From Deinococcus hopiensis KR-140 (GTDB lineage Bacteria; Deinococcota; Deinococci; Deinococcales; Deinococcaceae), in the NCBI RefSeq assembly GCF_900176165.1, contig NZ_FWWU01000009.1, positions 732,001 to 796,000 on the forward strand: a stretch of 64,000 bases of DNA. Direction: 5' to 3'. This document shows positions 21,391 to 29,041 of this stretch, one piece after another. The notes under the pieces were generated by a model. It saw only the letters and a program-made list of their open reading frames with translations. It did no database searches and was not told the DNA's origin. A program made the position numbers and the translations under genes. Numbering within the stretch: position 1 is the stretch's first letter; the number at the start of each line of letters is the position of its first letter.

Positions 21391-22583
21391 GGCGAGACAT
21401 GTTTGCCATCCCTCCCGGCATCTACATGGACGGCAACAGCCTCGGCCTGATGCCGCACGCCGCGCGTGAGGCGGTACTGCGCCGCCTGGACGACTGGCAG
21501 CGCGACGCGGTGGGCGGCTGGGACGCCTGGTTCAACCTCGCCGAAAGCCTCTCGCCCTCCATGGCGCGGCTGGTGGGGGCCCGTCCCCACGAGGTCATCG
21601 CCACCGGGAGCATCACGGCCAACCTCCACGCGCTGCTCGCCACGCTTTACCGCCCGGAAGGCCCGTCTTCTGAGAAAGGGCGGCGTCACCTCGTCGCCAC
21701 CTCGCTCGATTTCCCCTCCGACGTGTACGCCCTTCAGAGTTGGGCGGAGCGTGAGGGAGCCGAGGTGCGCCTCATTCCCAGTCGTGATGGACATACCCTG
21801 CACGCGGATGACATTCTGACCGCCCTCGCGGACGACGTGGCCGTGGCCGTGCTGCCCACCGTGCTGTACCGCAGCGGTCAGCTGTTGGACGTGGAGGGCC
21901 TCACCCGCGCCGCCCACGAGCGGGGTGTGCTGATCGGCTGGGACGCCGCCCACAGCGTCGGCAGCGTGCCCCACGCCCTGCACGACGCGGGCGCAGACTT
22001 CGCCGTGTGGTGCCACTACAAATACGTGAATGCGGGTCCCGGCGCGCCGGGTGGCCTCTTCCTGCACGAGCGGCACCACGGCCAGGCACCGGGGTTGCGC
22101 GGCTGGTGGGGCCACGCCAAGGACACCCAGTTCGAGATGGCGCACCACTTCCGGCCAGCGGCAGGGGCAGGGGCGTACCAGCTTGGCACGCCGCCCATCC
22201 TCGCGCTGGCGGGGCTGGAGGGGGCGCTGGCCGTCTTCGATTCGGTCACGATGGAGGAGGTGCGGGCCCGCAGCCTGGAACTGACCTCGCGCCTGATGGC
22301 GCTGGCGGAGGCGCACCTGCCCGAGATGCAGGTGGTCACGCCCCACGATCCCGCCTGCCGTGGCGGGCACGTGGCCCTCGCGCACCCGGAGGCGCAGGCC
22401 CTCAGCGTGGCGCTCCGCGCACGCGGCATCGTTCCCGATTTCCGCCAGCCTGACATCCTGCGCCTCGCGCCCGTCGCGCTGTACAACACCGAGGCCGAGG
22501 TAGAGGAGACGGTGGGCGCGCTGCGCGAACTGCTCCGCACGGGAGCACACCGGGAGGTGGGAGCGGCGGGACTGGTGACGTAG
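21387..22583 (+). CDS. kynU: kynureninase
   Basis: A 398-residue PLP enzyme that cleaves kynurenine to anthranilate and alanine. The PLP lysine is K212 in CHYKYVNAGPGAPGG, preceded by WDAAHSVGSVPH. The N-terminus YMDGNSLGLMP is typical, and the length is normal for kynureninases. It is coupled to kynB by ATGA overlap. Tryptophan dioxygenase (kynA), which would complete the route from tryptophan, is not in the window. Confidence 0.94.
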   Translation: MRRDMFAIPPGIYMDGNSLGLMPHAAREAVLRRLDDWQRDAVGGWDAWFNLAESLSPSMARLVGARPHEVIATGSITANLHALLATLYRPEGPSSEKGRRHLVATSLDFPSDVYALQSWAEREGAEVRLIPSRDGHTLHADDILTALADDVAVAVLPTVLYRSGQLLDVEGLTRAAHERGVLIGWDAAHSVGSVPHALHDAGADFAVWCHYKYVNAGPGAPGGLFLHERHHGQAPGLRGWWGHAKDTQFEMAHHFRPAAGAGAYQLGTPPILALAGLEGALAVFDSVTMEEVRARSLELTSRLMALAEAHLPEMQVVTPHDPACRGGHVALAHPEAQALSVALRARGIVPDFRQPDILRLAPVALYNTEAEVEETVGALRELLRTGAHREVGAAGLVT

Positions 22584-22608
22584 GGGAGAGCGGGCGCGGC
22601 GCTGGGGC

Positions 22609-23098
22609 ATGGACGGAACGCTGCTCGGCTTCGCCGTGTTCTCCCTGCTGCTGACGGTGACGCCGGGCGGGAGCGGGTACGGCCCTCCGCGCGCACCCCA
22701 CTGGTGAGAGGCCGTCCGGCGGGCTTCAGGGCGCTGCTGGGGGTGCCCTGCGGGCTGCTGTTTCGCGCGGCCCTGAGGGCCCTGGGCCTCAGCGGTATCC
22801 TCACCCGCAACGCCGCCGGTACGAGGGGGTAAAGCGCGCGGGCGCGGCGTCCCTGCTGTATCTGGGCGGGCGTGCCCTGCTGAAAGCGCGTCATACGGCC
22901 TGGGCTTCCCACGAGGTGGCCGCCCCGCGCCTGGGCTCTGCAGCGGCCCTCCTCTCCCTCACGGCGCTGCCCCTGTTCGTGCCTGCAGGCGAGGGGGAAG
23001 CCTCGCGAGCCCTGGAGCTGGCCCTGAGTCACTTCCCGTGGGCGTGGTGTGGCTGGGCACGCCGGTGCTGCTGATCGGCGCGTTGGCCCCGCGCCCCT
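22609..23098 (+). pseudogene. LysE family amino-acid exporter, decayed
   Basis: The N-terminus MDGTLLGFAVFSLLLTVTPG is the signature start of LysE/RhtB exporters, but the frame stops soon after. Later helices reappear in other frames (AGAASLLYLGGRALLKAR, then SAAALLSLTALPLFVPAG, then VVWLGTPVLLIGALAPR). At least three indels or deletions are needed. It would have exported amino acids or related metabolites. It is not expected to be functional. Confidence 0.7.
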
Positions 23099-23563
23099 TC
23101 AGAACCCGAATGCCTCTTGCACTTCCCTCGGCGCGCGCTTGGGCCGGCCCGTCACCGGGTCCACCCACACCCACTCGGTCTGGCATTCGGCCAGCCGCTC
23201 GCCGTCGCTGCTCTCCCCGGCGTCGCGGTCCAGCGTGTAGGCGCGGATGCTGCGCACGCCCACGCTGACGGTCAGGGCGGTGCGGACGCGGATACAGTCT
23301 CCCAACAGGGCGGGGCGGTGGTAGGTGATGATGTGCTGGCGGGCGACGGGCACGGCTCCTAGCTTCACGAGGGTGCCGGTACCCATGCCCTCGCGCAGGG
23401 CGTGGGCGCGGGCCACCTGCTCGCACCACGCCAGGTACACCTGGTTGTTGACGTGGTTGAGGTCGTCAAGGTCTGTGGCCTGAACGGTCACGACCATTTC
23501 GTGCTTGCGCCGCTCCGGCAGGCTGCTCCACAGCACGTCGGCATCGGGAATGGTGAGTTTCAA
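23099..23563 (-). CDS. acyl-CoA thioesterase (hotdog fold)
   Basis: 154 residues of the 4-hydroxybenzoyl-CoA thioesterase / YbgC type. The DLDDLNHVNNQVYLAWCEQV block contains the active-site region, followed by hotdog strands (RQHIITYHRPALLGDCIRV, then RIRAYTL-like segments). It should hydrolyse an acyl-CoA of unknown chain type. The TTG start overlaps the stop of the pterin dehydratase gene as TTGA, so the genes are translationally coupled. The frame extends to 23593, but that start lies inside the upstream gene. Confidence 0.82.
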   Translation of the reverse strand: MKLTIPDADVLWSSLPERRKHEMVVTVQATDLDDLNHVNNQVYLAWCEQVARAHALREGMGTGTLVKLGAVPVARQHIITYHRPALLGDCIRVRTALTVSVGVRSIRAYTLDRDAGESSDGERLAECQTEWVWVDPVTGRPKRAPREVQEAFGF

Positions 23564-23901
23564 GCGTTGCCCGCTCCGTTTTGCTCGTCCCACAGCCGGT
23601 TCACGGCCTGCGCACCCTCAATGTCGCGCCCGGTCACGCCGCCCGCGTCGTGGGTAAAATAGTTCAGGCGTACCCGGCGGTAGTACAGGTGGATGTCGGG
23701 GTGGTGGCCCTGTTCCTCAGCCAGCGCCGCCACGCGCACAGCGAAGTCCACGCCCGCCTGGTAGGTCTCGAACTTGAAGTCGCGGTACAGCTTGCCGTCG
23801 TCGCCCCACCAGCCCTCGGGCTTGAGGTCATGCACGTCGCCGTCGGTCAGCTTGCGGTCCGGATCGTAGGCCATGCGGGGGTCATAGGGGTGGTAACTCA
23901 T
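23560..23901 (-). CDS. pterin-4a-carbinolamine dehydratase
   Basis: 113 residues matching 4a-hydroxytetrahydrobiopterin dehydratases (PCD). The conserved core EQGHHPDIHLYYRRVRLNYF with the HHP active-site histidines and the later FTHDAGGVTGRDIEGA are present. It recycles the pterin cofactor after aromatic amino-acid hydroxylation. The frame is open to 24144, but the family-like protein begins near MSYHPYDPRM; MGR three codons earlier is an alternative. It is coupled to the thioesterase gene downstream. Confidence 0.88.
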   Translation of the reverse strand: MSYHPYDPRMAYDPDRKLTDGDVHDLKPEGWWGDDGKLYRDFKFETYQAGVDFAVRVAALAEEQGHHPDIHLYYRRVRLNYFTHDAGGVTGRDIEGAQAVNRLWDEQNGAGNA

Positions 23902-24029
23902 GCGGCCCATGCTACGGGACAAGCGCCTGGGCAAAGGGGAGGGTGGGACGGGGTGCAGCCGGGGATGTGAGGAGGATGACGGGGCCCGGGCTTGTCTCCT
24001 CACGGAGGTGGTCTTTAAGGTGAGGTGCG

Positions 24030-25070
24030 ATGAAAAGGCTCCCCCTTCTGCTTGCTCCGGCCCTGCTTCTCGCCGCATGTAACGGTGATCCTGCTCCTGG
24101 CACGGGGGGAACCACGCCCGGAACCGGAGGTGACACCACCCCACCCACCGTCAGCTTGCAGGCCGCGCCGCAGGGCCTCACTGCCACGGGCAGCGTCACG
24201 CTGCAGGCCACTGTTGCCGACAACGTGGCGGTGTCGGGCGTCACCTTCTACCGAGGCAGCCTCAAGCTGGGCGAGGACTCCACCGCTCCCTACGGGTGGA
24301 CCGACACAGTGGGAGCCGGAGAAAACGGCACCGTGACCTACCGCGCTGTGGCCCGCGACACAGCGGGCAACCAGGCCGAGGCGCAGGCGAGCGTCGCGGT
24401 GAATGTGGTTGTTTCGCAGCCAGCCGGTGTTCCGGTGAGCGGAGGGGTGCTGGAGGGTGATCTCAACGCCCAGACCCTCACCCTCGACACGCGGGCCTGG
24501 ACAGGCGGCGCAGGGAATGTGGTGGCGGTGCTGGGCACCGTGGGTGGTCAGACCACTTCCGAACTCCTGCGGACGGCGCTGGGCGCAGACGGAAGCTTCA
24601 GCCTCACGCTGCCTCCCGCGCCGCCCACGGACCGGCTGACGCAGGCGTTTGGCGGAAACGCGGTGCTGCTGCCCGGGTGCAGCGGTCCCCTTACCGTCAG
24701 TGACCCGGCGGCCCGGAGCGCCACCCTCAGCCTCCAGGTCAGCGCCACCAAGTCGGGGACCATTCAGCCGCTGACCGTCAGCGTGAGCCGCAACGACCTC
24801 GGCGTGCCCGTGGGCCTGACGGCGGTGTCGGGCTCCTACGTGTACGTGGACCGCCCTGTGAACGTGACCGGCACCCAGAACTGTACAAACGCCGGGGGGC
24901 TTACCAGCGTAAATGTGAACTGGACGCTTGCCAGCGGCTGGAACAAGGTCAGCGCCACGTTGGCGGGCACCATTGCGGGCACTGGGCTCACGGGTACAGC
25001 CTCCCTGCGCAGTGGCAGCTTCCCGAACAACTGGGTGTATTCAACAGCTCCGGCAGTGCTGTCACCCTGA
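24030..25070 (+). CDS. Ig-like domain lipoprotein, possible C-terminal frameshift
   Basis: 346 residues starting with a lipoprotein signal: MKRLPLLLAPALLLAAC, lipobox LLAAC. A Gly/Thr/Pro linker follows, then an Ig-like domain (VTLQATVADNVAVSGVTFYR, DTAGNQAEAQASVAV) of the kind found in bacterial surface proteins. The second half is beta-rich and unassigned. Near the end the product reads WVYSTAPAVLSP. Skipping two bases (TA) near 25040 would give VFNSSGSAVTLSLQPFSR ending at 25093, a more natural C-terminus. A small frameshift is therefore likely. Confidence 0.75.
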   Translation: MKRLPLLLAPALLLAACNGDPAPGTGGTTPGTGGDTTPPTVSLQAAPQGLTATGSVTLQATVADNVAVSGVTFYRGSLKLGEDSTAPYGWTDTVGAGENGTVTYRAVARDTAGNQAEAQASVAVNVVVSQPAGVPVSGGVLEGDLNAQTLTLDTRAWTGGAGNVVAVLGTVGGQTTSELLRTALGADGSFSLTLPPAPPTDRLTQAFGGNAVLLPGCSGPLTVSDPAARSATLSLQVSATKSGTIQPLTVSVSRNDLGVPVGLTAVSGSYVYVDRPVNVTGTQNCTNAGGLTSVNVNWTLASGWNKVSATLAGTIAGTGLTGTASLRSGSFPNNWVYSTAPAVLSP

Positions 25071-25109
25071 GCCTCCAGCCCTTCTCGCGCTGAGCGTGTC
25101 CCCAACTTC

Positions 25110-25139
25110 AGCCCGCCCCATCTGGCATGGGGGCGGGCT
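25110..25139. terminator. hairpin between convergent genes
   Basis: AGCCCGCCCC pairs with GGGGCGGGCT around a 10-base loop, between the lipoprotein gene and the minus-strand small ORF. It could serve both strands. Confidence 0.65.
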
Positions 25140-25154
25140 GTGCTCTCACGCCGG

Positions 25155-25463
25155 TCAGAAGTTGTGTTCGCCCGTCACGCCCCCGTCCTCGCTGTCCCCC
25201 ATACCCTTCTCGCGCTGTTCCTCCTGTTCCGCGCGCGCGAGGGCCGGGTGGGCCGGTGCAGCGTCTCCCCCTTCCGCTCCGCCCCGCTCGGCGGTTATCA
25301 GGGTGCCGCCCGTGGTACGGCTCTCCTCGGCGGTAGCGGGCGGATCACCGGCAGCGGAAATCCCGTCCACGCTTCCGGCTCCGGTCGGTGTTCCGGCCGT
25401 CTCCGGCGTGTCCTGGGTGATGCCGTGCAGGCCGCCCGTCGCTGTCATTCCGTCTTCTGGCAT
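25155..25463 (-). CDS. low-complexity hypothetical protein
   Basis: A 102-residue open frame beginning MPEDGMTATGGLHGITQDTP. It is rich in Gly, Ala, Thr, Glu and Pro and ends in acidic residues plus EHNF. No domain is recognised and it should be disordered. The start is the first methionine after which the composition becomes uniform; a ribosome site is weak. The terminator-like hairpin just downstream supports a gene in this orientation. Confidence 0.45.
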   Translation of the reverse strand: MPEDGMTATGGLHGITQDTPETAGTPTGAGSVDGISAAGDPPATAEESRTTGGTLITAERGGAEGGDAAPAHPALARAEQEEQREKGMGDSEDGGVTGEHNF

Positions 25464-25588
25464 GGCGACAGCGTAGACGGCCTCGGCGGGTCTGGACCAG
25501 GGTTGGGCTAGGGGGCCGCGTCTCCCTGCGCCCACACTTGCAATTCCTATTCCGTCCACAACAGAACGAGGTGCGCTGAGCATGGCGG

Positions 25589-25741
25589 GTGCCTGGAGCT
25601 GCCGCGCAACACGTCCGCAAGGGAACCGGATCCGGGGTCCTGCCTCCAATGCGGGAGCAGTGCGTGGCCCTGCGTGACGCCCATCCGGATTTCCTCTTGC
25701 TGTTTCAAAACAGCGAGACAGCGTTCAGAACAAAAACTGGA
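25589..25741 (+). pseudogene. degraded mutS 5' fragment
   Basis: The frame reads VRKGTGSGVLPPMREQCVAL, then RDAHPDFLLLFQNSETAF. This aligns with the start of the intact MutS at 35509 (VLKGTGHGPLPPMLEQYVRL, LLLFQCGDFYETF). At the DNA level CTCTTGCTGTTTCAA is identical in both. The mismatch-recognition FYE triad is replaced by SET and homology stops after about 50 codons. It is a fossil of a second, diverged mutS 5' end about 10 kb from the real gene. Confidence 0.65.
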
Positions 25742-25898
25742 TCCCCTGCCCAAGCGCCTACCCGGGATGGGCCGCTCTTGCAGTTCCGGAATGTGCTGAA
25801 ATTGCAGGAGGCGCAGCGGCGCAAGCCGGCGGGTACGGGTCATCCTCGTCATTCCCGCGCCGCGGGCAGTTCCAGCTTCCTGCCCTGGAAGGAGCGGT

Positions 25899-26740
25899 AT
25901 GACGCAAAGCAGCCGCACGCAACGTCAGAAACGCACACAAGATGTGCTGGCGCTCCTGGAAGCCGGGCAGTACACCCGAGGAGGGAAACCCTTTCTCTGG
26001 AACTGGACGCGCTGATCCGCAGCACGCGCGTCTTGCAGGGTGCTCCATCCATAGGGCGTGGTCCCGAACGGCCCTGGCCGAAGTTGTCGGTGATGGATGC
26101 GACGAGCTCGCAGGCAGTCCACCGGGCACCGTCAGGCACGCGAGTAACTGTCCTGAACTTTGCTTCCGGCACGCGCGTCGGCGGGGACTTCCTGACCGGC
26201 AGTCTCGCGCAGGAGGAGGACCTGTGCCGGACGTCGACGCTGTTCGCGTCGTTGTCGTGCGGTGCGGCACGGCCGTTTTATGAAGCGGGCCGTGCGGCGG
26301 ACGCCATGGGGGCGCATGCAGCTCTGCTTTCCCCTGACGTTTTCTTCTTCCTGGATGACGGCGGTCAGCCGATCATTCCGAGGCGAGCGAACGTCATCAG
26401 TTGTGCCGCGCCGAACCTGCGGGAATTTCCGGGAGACCAGGGGCGGCAGCGTCAGGCGGGGGAGCTCATTCGCACCCGCACCCACCTGGTGTTGCGCGCC
26501 GCTGGGGAGCTTGAAACAGATCACCTGATTCTCGGCGCGTGGGGCTGTGGGGTGTTTGGCAATGACCCAGGTGTCGTTGCTCCGGCCATGCTCTTCGCTC
26601 TGCGCGAGCATCTGCATCGGCACGACAGCACTCTCTCAGAAGTCACGTTCGCTATTCCTGAGCCGCGGCCTGGTGGGCCGGACAACCTCACGACATTCCT
26701 CGAAGCGGTGTTAGAACATGGCGGCCGAGCTCGGGAGTGA
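25899..26740 (+). pseudogene. bacterial-type poly(ADP-ribose) glycohydrolase (TIGR02452), frameshifted
   Basis: The start MTQSSRTQRQKRTQDVLALL with an AAGGAG ribosome site gives the typical N-terminal helix up to EAGQYTRGG, then soon stops. The rest of the protein is in another frame from about 25980 (NPFSLELDALIRSTRVLQGA) to the stop. One missing base explains it. The macrodomain-like core includes VTVLNFASGTRVGGDF, GSLAQEEDLCRTSTL (QEE near residue 105) and DHLILGAWGCGVFGNDP. The usual GGG of the PARG signature is VGGD here. It would remove ADP-ribose chains from proteins. Only a single indel is seen, so sequencing error or recent loss are both possible. Confidence 0.75.
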
Positions 26741-26765
26741 ACCCTGGAACGAGAAAGACTCTTTT

Positions 26766-26887
26766 GGGGCATGTGCCGAAAAGAGTTCCCCTTTTGACCG
26801 AGCCCGGCGAGCGAACTGGAATGGGCATGGGGGAGAATGGCGCCGGGAGGGTGACATACACGCGCGGCGCCATTCTGACAAATGCTC
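26766..26887. mobile_element. MITE copy A (TA-flanked, about 122 bp)
   Basis: The right end is GACAAATGCTC followed by TA, and the left end is the diverged GGGGCATGTGCC. The interior shares blocks with copies B and C: CTTTTGACCGAGCCCGGCGA, then GCGAACT, GGGAGAATGGCGCC and GGCGCCATTC. It lies just after the PARG gene and at the edge of a minus-strand gene remnant (26895-27170). The left TA has become TT. Confidence 0.8.
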
Positions 26888-26894
26888 TAAACCC

Positions 26895-27179
26895 CCTGCA
26901 CCCCACCTGGCCCACCCTTGGGCCCGTGCCTGAGCGCATCAACACCTCCCACGTCGGTACACCCTCACCCACCAACTTCCCCACCGCCTCCAGAGCCGCC
27001 CAGTTGTCCGGCAGGGTGATCACTGGAGGCGGTGCCATCTGTGCCTTCAGCGACTCGACCTGGCGATGTACCGATTGGTCGCCCCCGAGGAAGAAGACCT
27101 GCCCTTCCCGCGCAGTCAGCCCGACAGCGGCACGCAGCCAGCGCCTGAATGAAAGGGGGCGGGTGCAGGCCCGCCCCAC
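26895..27179 (-). pseudogene. gene remnant next to MITE copy A
   Basis: The minus strand reads a protein-like stretch: SFRRWLRAAVGLTAREGQVF, FLGGDQSVHRQVESLKAQMA, then PPVITLPDNWAALEAVGKLV and GEGVPTWEVLMRSGTGPR. It runs straight into the MITE end. No start codon with a ribosome site precedes it within 40 bases, and the family is not recognised. It is probably a truncated accessory or phage-derived gene whose 3' part was interrupted or replaced by the element. Confidence 0.4.
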
Positions 27180-27207
27180 AGGTGAATTTATGGTAATAGA
27201 ACTGGTT

Positions 27208-27453
27208 CTAAAACAATATATAGATCAAAACAATGAGTGGCCCTATGAGTCCAAGAAAGGCACTCTTCCAAGTCTGCTTGCCTACCATTGCAAGGGAAAT
27301 ATCTATGCCGACACTCAGCCCAAAGCCAACGATGAGCAATATCAAAGCAAGTGTAGCAAAGCGAGGAACCAGGAAGTAAAGCATCAACCCACTCAATGAC
27401 AAGACGTGACCCACGATGCGTGCAGGGGTCATGAACTGGTTAAACCCGGTCAT
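27208..27453 (-). CDS. small hypothetical membrane protein
   Basis: 81 residues with two to three hydrophobic helices: VGHVLSLSGLMLYFLVP, FATLALILLIVGFGLSVGI and a C-terminal FLGLIGPLIVLIYILF. It is more AT-rich than its neighbours, which suggests transfer. No family is recognised. The start MTGFNQFMTPARI lies on the opposite strand to, and 24 bases from, the phage-like regulator, so the two genes are divergent. Confidence 0.55.
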   Translation of the reverse strand: MTGFNQFMTPARIVGHVLSLSGLMLYFLVPRFATLALILLIVGFGLSVGIDISLAMVGKQTWKSAFLGLIGPLIVLIYILF

Positions 27454-27476
27454 CTTCCGAATGTACTGAGGGTGGC

Positions 27477-28051
27477 ATGACTGCCGTAGCACAAACCCCT
27501 GTTGTTCAGCCCCTGGTCCCCGAGGAACGCAACGACCGGGCGTGGCGCCGCTTGAAGCCGTGATTGGGGACGGACTGCGCGTGTTCGGGAAGACCAGCGC
27601 GGCCCTGACGGAGATTTGGGACCGGCGCCTGTACCGCGCTACCTTTGAGACCTTCGGCGCCTCCCTCGAAGCCCGTTGGGGCTTCACCCGGCAGCGCGCC
27701 AGCCAACTGATCACGGGCGCGCGAGTCGCGGGAGCGGAAAAGCGCGGACCATTGCGGCGCTGGACCCTGAGCCGCAACAAGTTCATCCACGCGGCTGCCG
27801 GGAGCGAGAAGCCGACCACGAGCCAGATCAAGGCCGTGGCGGAAGCGGTGCAGCAGATCGGCGCTGCGGGTGTCGTGGAGCACCCGGCCTCCCGGGAACG
27901 GGTGCCATTCCAGGACCTGCCCGCAGGGCGATTATCCGCGGGAACGTCAGACACTGACGCGTATGAGCGGGTGCAGCGGCAGGAGGATCACATCGACGCG
28001 GGCCGGATGAACGGCAACGGCAGCGTAAAGGAGGGTGGACGGACTGGATGA
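27477..28051 (+). pseudogene. phage-like DNA-binding protein, frameshifted
   Basis: ATG 27477 has a GAGGGTGG ribosome site and reads MTAVAQTPVVQPLVPEERND, then RAWRRLKP and a stop. One base shift near 27546 continues it as EAVIGDGLRVFGKTSAALTE, IWDRRLYRATFETFGASLEA, RWGFTRQRASQLITGA. This RLYR/FxxFxxYxxERWGFSRxRAxQLI pattern is common in phage and plasmid helix-turn-helix proteins. The C-terminal part is hydrophilic and unassigned. One indel in a CG-rich stretch separates the halves. Confidence 0.6.
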
Positions 28052-28250
28052 CCAGCCACGCCGCGCAGCTTCCCGGGGGGCAGTGCCTTCAGATCACCGC
28101 CATGCTTGATCCGAGCGGGAATGTGCGCGGCGCAGCGGGCATCGTGCAGTACGTGGAAGCGCCCGCGTTCGCGGTGGGGGACAGCGCACCCTCCGCCGAG
28201 GCGGCCGTCATGAACTTCGTGGAAGAGGTGCGAGGGGCCGCTGTGACGTC
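28048..28250 (+). pseudogene. truncated phage-like hypothetical gene
   Basis: It begins by ATGA overlap with the preceding frame and reads MTSHAAQLPGGQCLQITAML, then DPSGNVRGAAGIVQYVEAPA and a short acidic helix to about 28245. From there the open frame runs antisense to the intact acetyltransferase gene and loses coding character. It looks like a phage gene cut off by insertion of the acetyltransferase segment. Confidence 0.4.
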
Positions 28251-28707
28251 AATCCAAGCGGCGTACCAAAGCAATGTGGTCCTCTTGAAAACCAGCACGT
28301 TCGTAGAAGCTGCGGGCCCGCGTGTTGTACCAGGAGGTCTTCAGCATGATCTCCACGGCCCCTTTGTCCTTGGCCCATTGTTCGATGGACTGCATCAAAA
28401 ACTGGCCGACACCCAGTCCTTCGGCGCGCTCACTCACCGCCAGATCCTTGATGAAAGCGCTGCGCGCCTTGGGATCCCAGTACAGCAGGGTGAAACCTAC
28501 CGGCTGACCCTCAGGGTTTTGCGCGATCAACACAGCCGAGCCTTCTTCAGGCTCATGAATTGCGCCTGTAAACAGCCCTTCATACCCCGCTGTCATCTCG
28601 GCTTGATCTCGCCAAGCTGGGGCAGTGGCCGTAAGGCGGGGAGCCAGGCTGAGCATGAACGGCAGGTCATCGGGGGTGGCTTCGCGAAGAGTCAACTGAG
28701 TTATCAC
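28249..28707 (-). CDS. GNAT family N-acetyltransferase
   Basis: 152 residues. The acetyl-CoA site reads IKDLAVSERAEGLGVGQFLM, and the C-terminus YNTRARSFYERAGFQEDHI is the usual alpha4/beta7 element. The N-terminus is LREATPDDLPFMLSLAPRL. Substrate unknown. The GTG start lies 6 bases from a TAGACT -10 box. It is intact although surrounded by decayed phage and transposon sequence, so it may be useful cargo. Confidence 0.87.
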   Translation of the reverse strand: MITQLTLREATPDDLPFMLSLAPRLTATAPAWRDQAEMTAGYEGLFTGAIHEPEEGSAVLIAQNPEGQPVGFTLLYWDPKARSAFIKDLAVSERAEGLGVGQFLMQSIEQWAKDKGAVEIMLKTSWYNTRARSFYERAGFQEDHIALVRRLD

Positions 28708-28713
28708 TCCCAG

Positions 28714-28719
28714 AGTCTA
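28714..28719 (-). promoter_or_regulatory. -10 box TAGACT
   Basis: On the minus strand TAGACT ends 6 bases before the GTG at 28707, giving a leaderless-type promoter for the acetyltransferase. Confidence 0.5.
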
Positions 28720-28960
28720 TGGAGAGAGGGGTGACGTGGAGATGACGCACCCGCAGCCATGGCGTAGGCACGGGAGCACCCTGAAAGCAGTCGGGGCGTA
28801 CCTCTCGCGCATCCCCGATGCGGCTGTCCGGGAGGCCACTCGGGCCCGCCTGGGAATGAACAGCACCAACGGTGAGGCTGTGTTTGATCCGAGCCCAGCC
28901 CCTCACAAATCGCGCAAAACCCACCCTCAACTCCAGCAATACGTCCACCTTTGACGGCAG

Positions 28961-29035
28961 GGTGGCCGCGACTTCAGTCGTGGGGTGAATGCCGTCTCGC
29001 CCGAAGGGCGACTGAAGCCGAAGCTCCTTGAATGT
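28961..29035 (+). other. structured segment upstream of tnpB
   Basis: A short hairpin CGACTTCAGTCG at 28969-28980 is followed by TGGGGTGAATGCCG. A second hairpin, CGCCCGAAGGGCG, and GACTGAAGCCGAAGCTCC follow. Hairpins with a CTTCAG or CTTTAG core next to tnpB are typical of IS200/IS605-type ends and omega RNAs. It may be an end of this element or a leftover of a neighbouring one. Confidence 0.45.
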
Positions 29036-29041
29036 GTCCAC

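Noticed and set aside
26763..26891. Reading the MITE copies as terminators or REP elements
   Set aside because: They are 123 bp long, share interior sequence, are TA-flanked and interrupt genes, which terminators do not.
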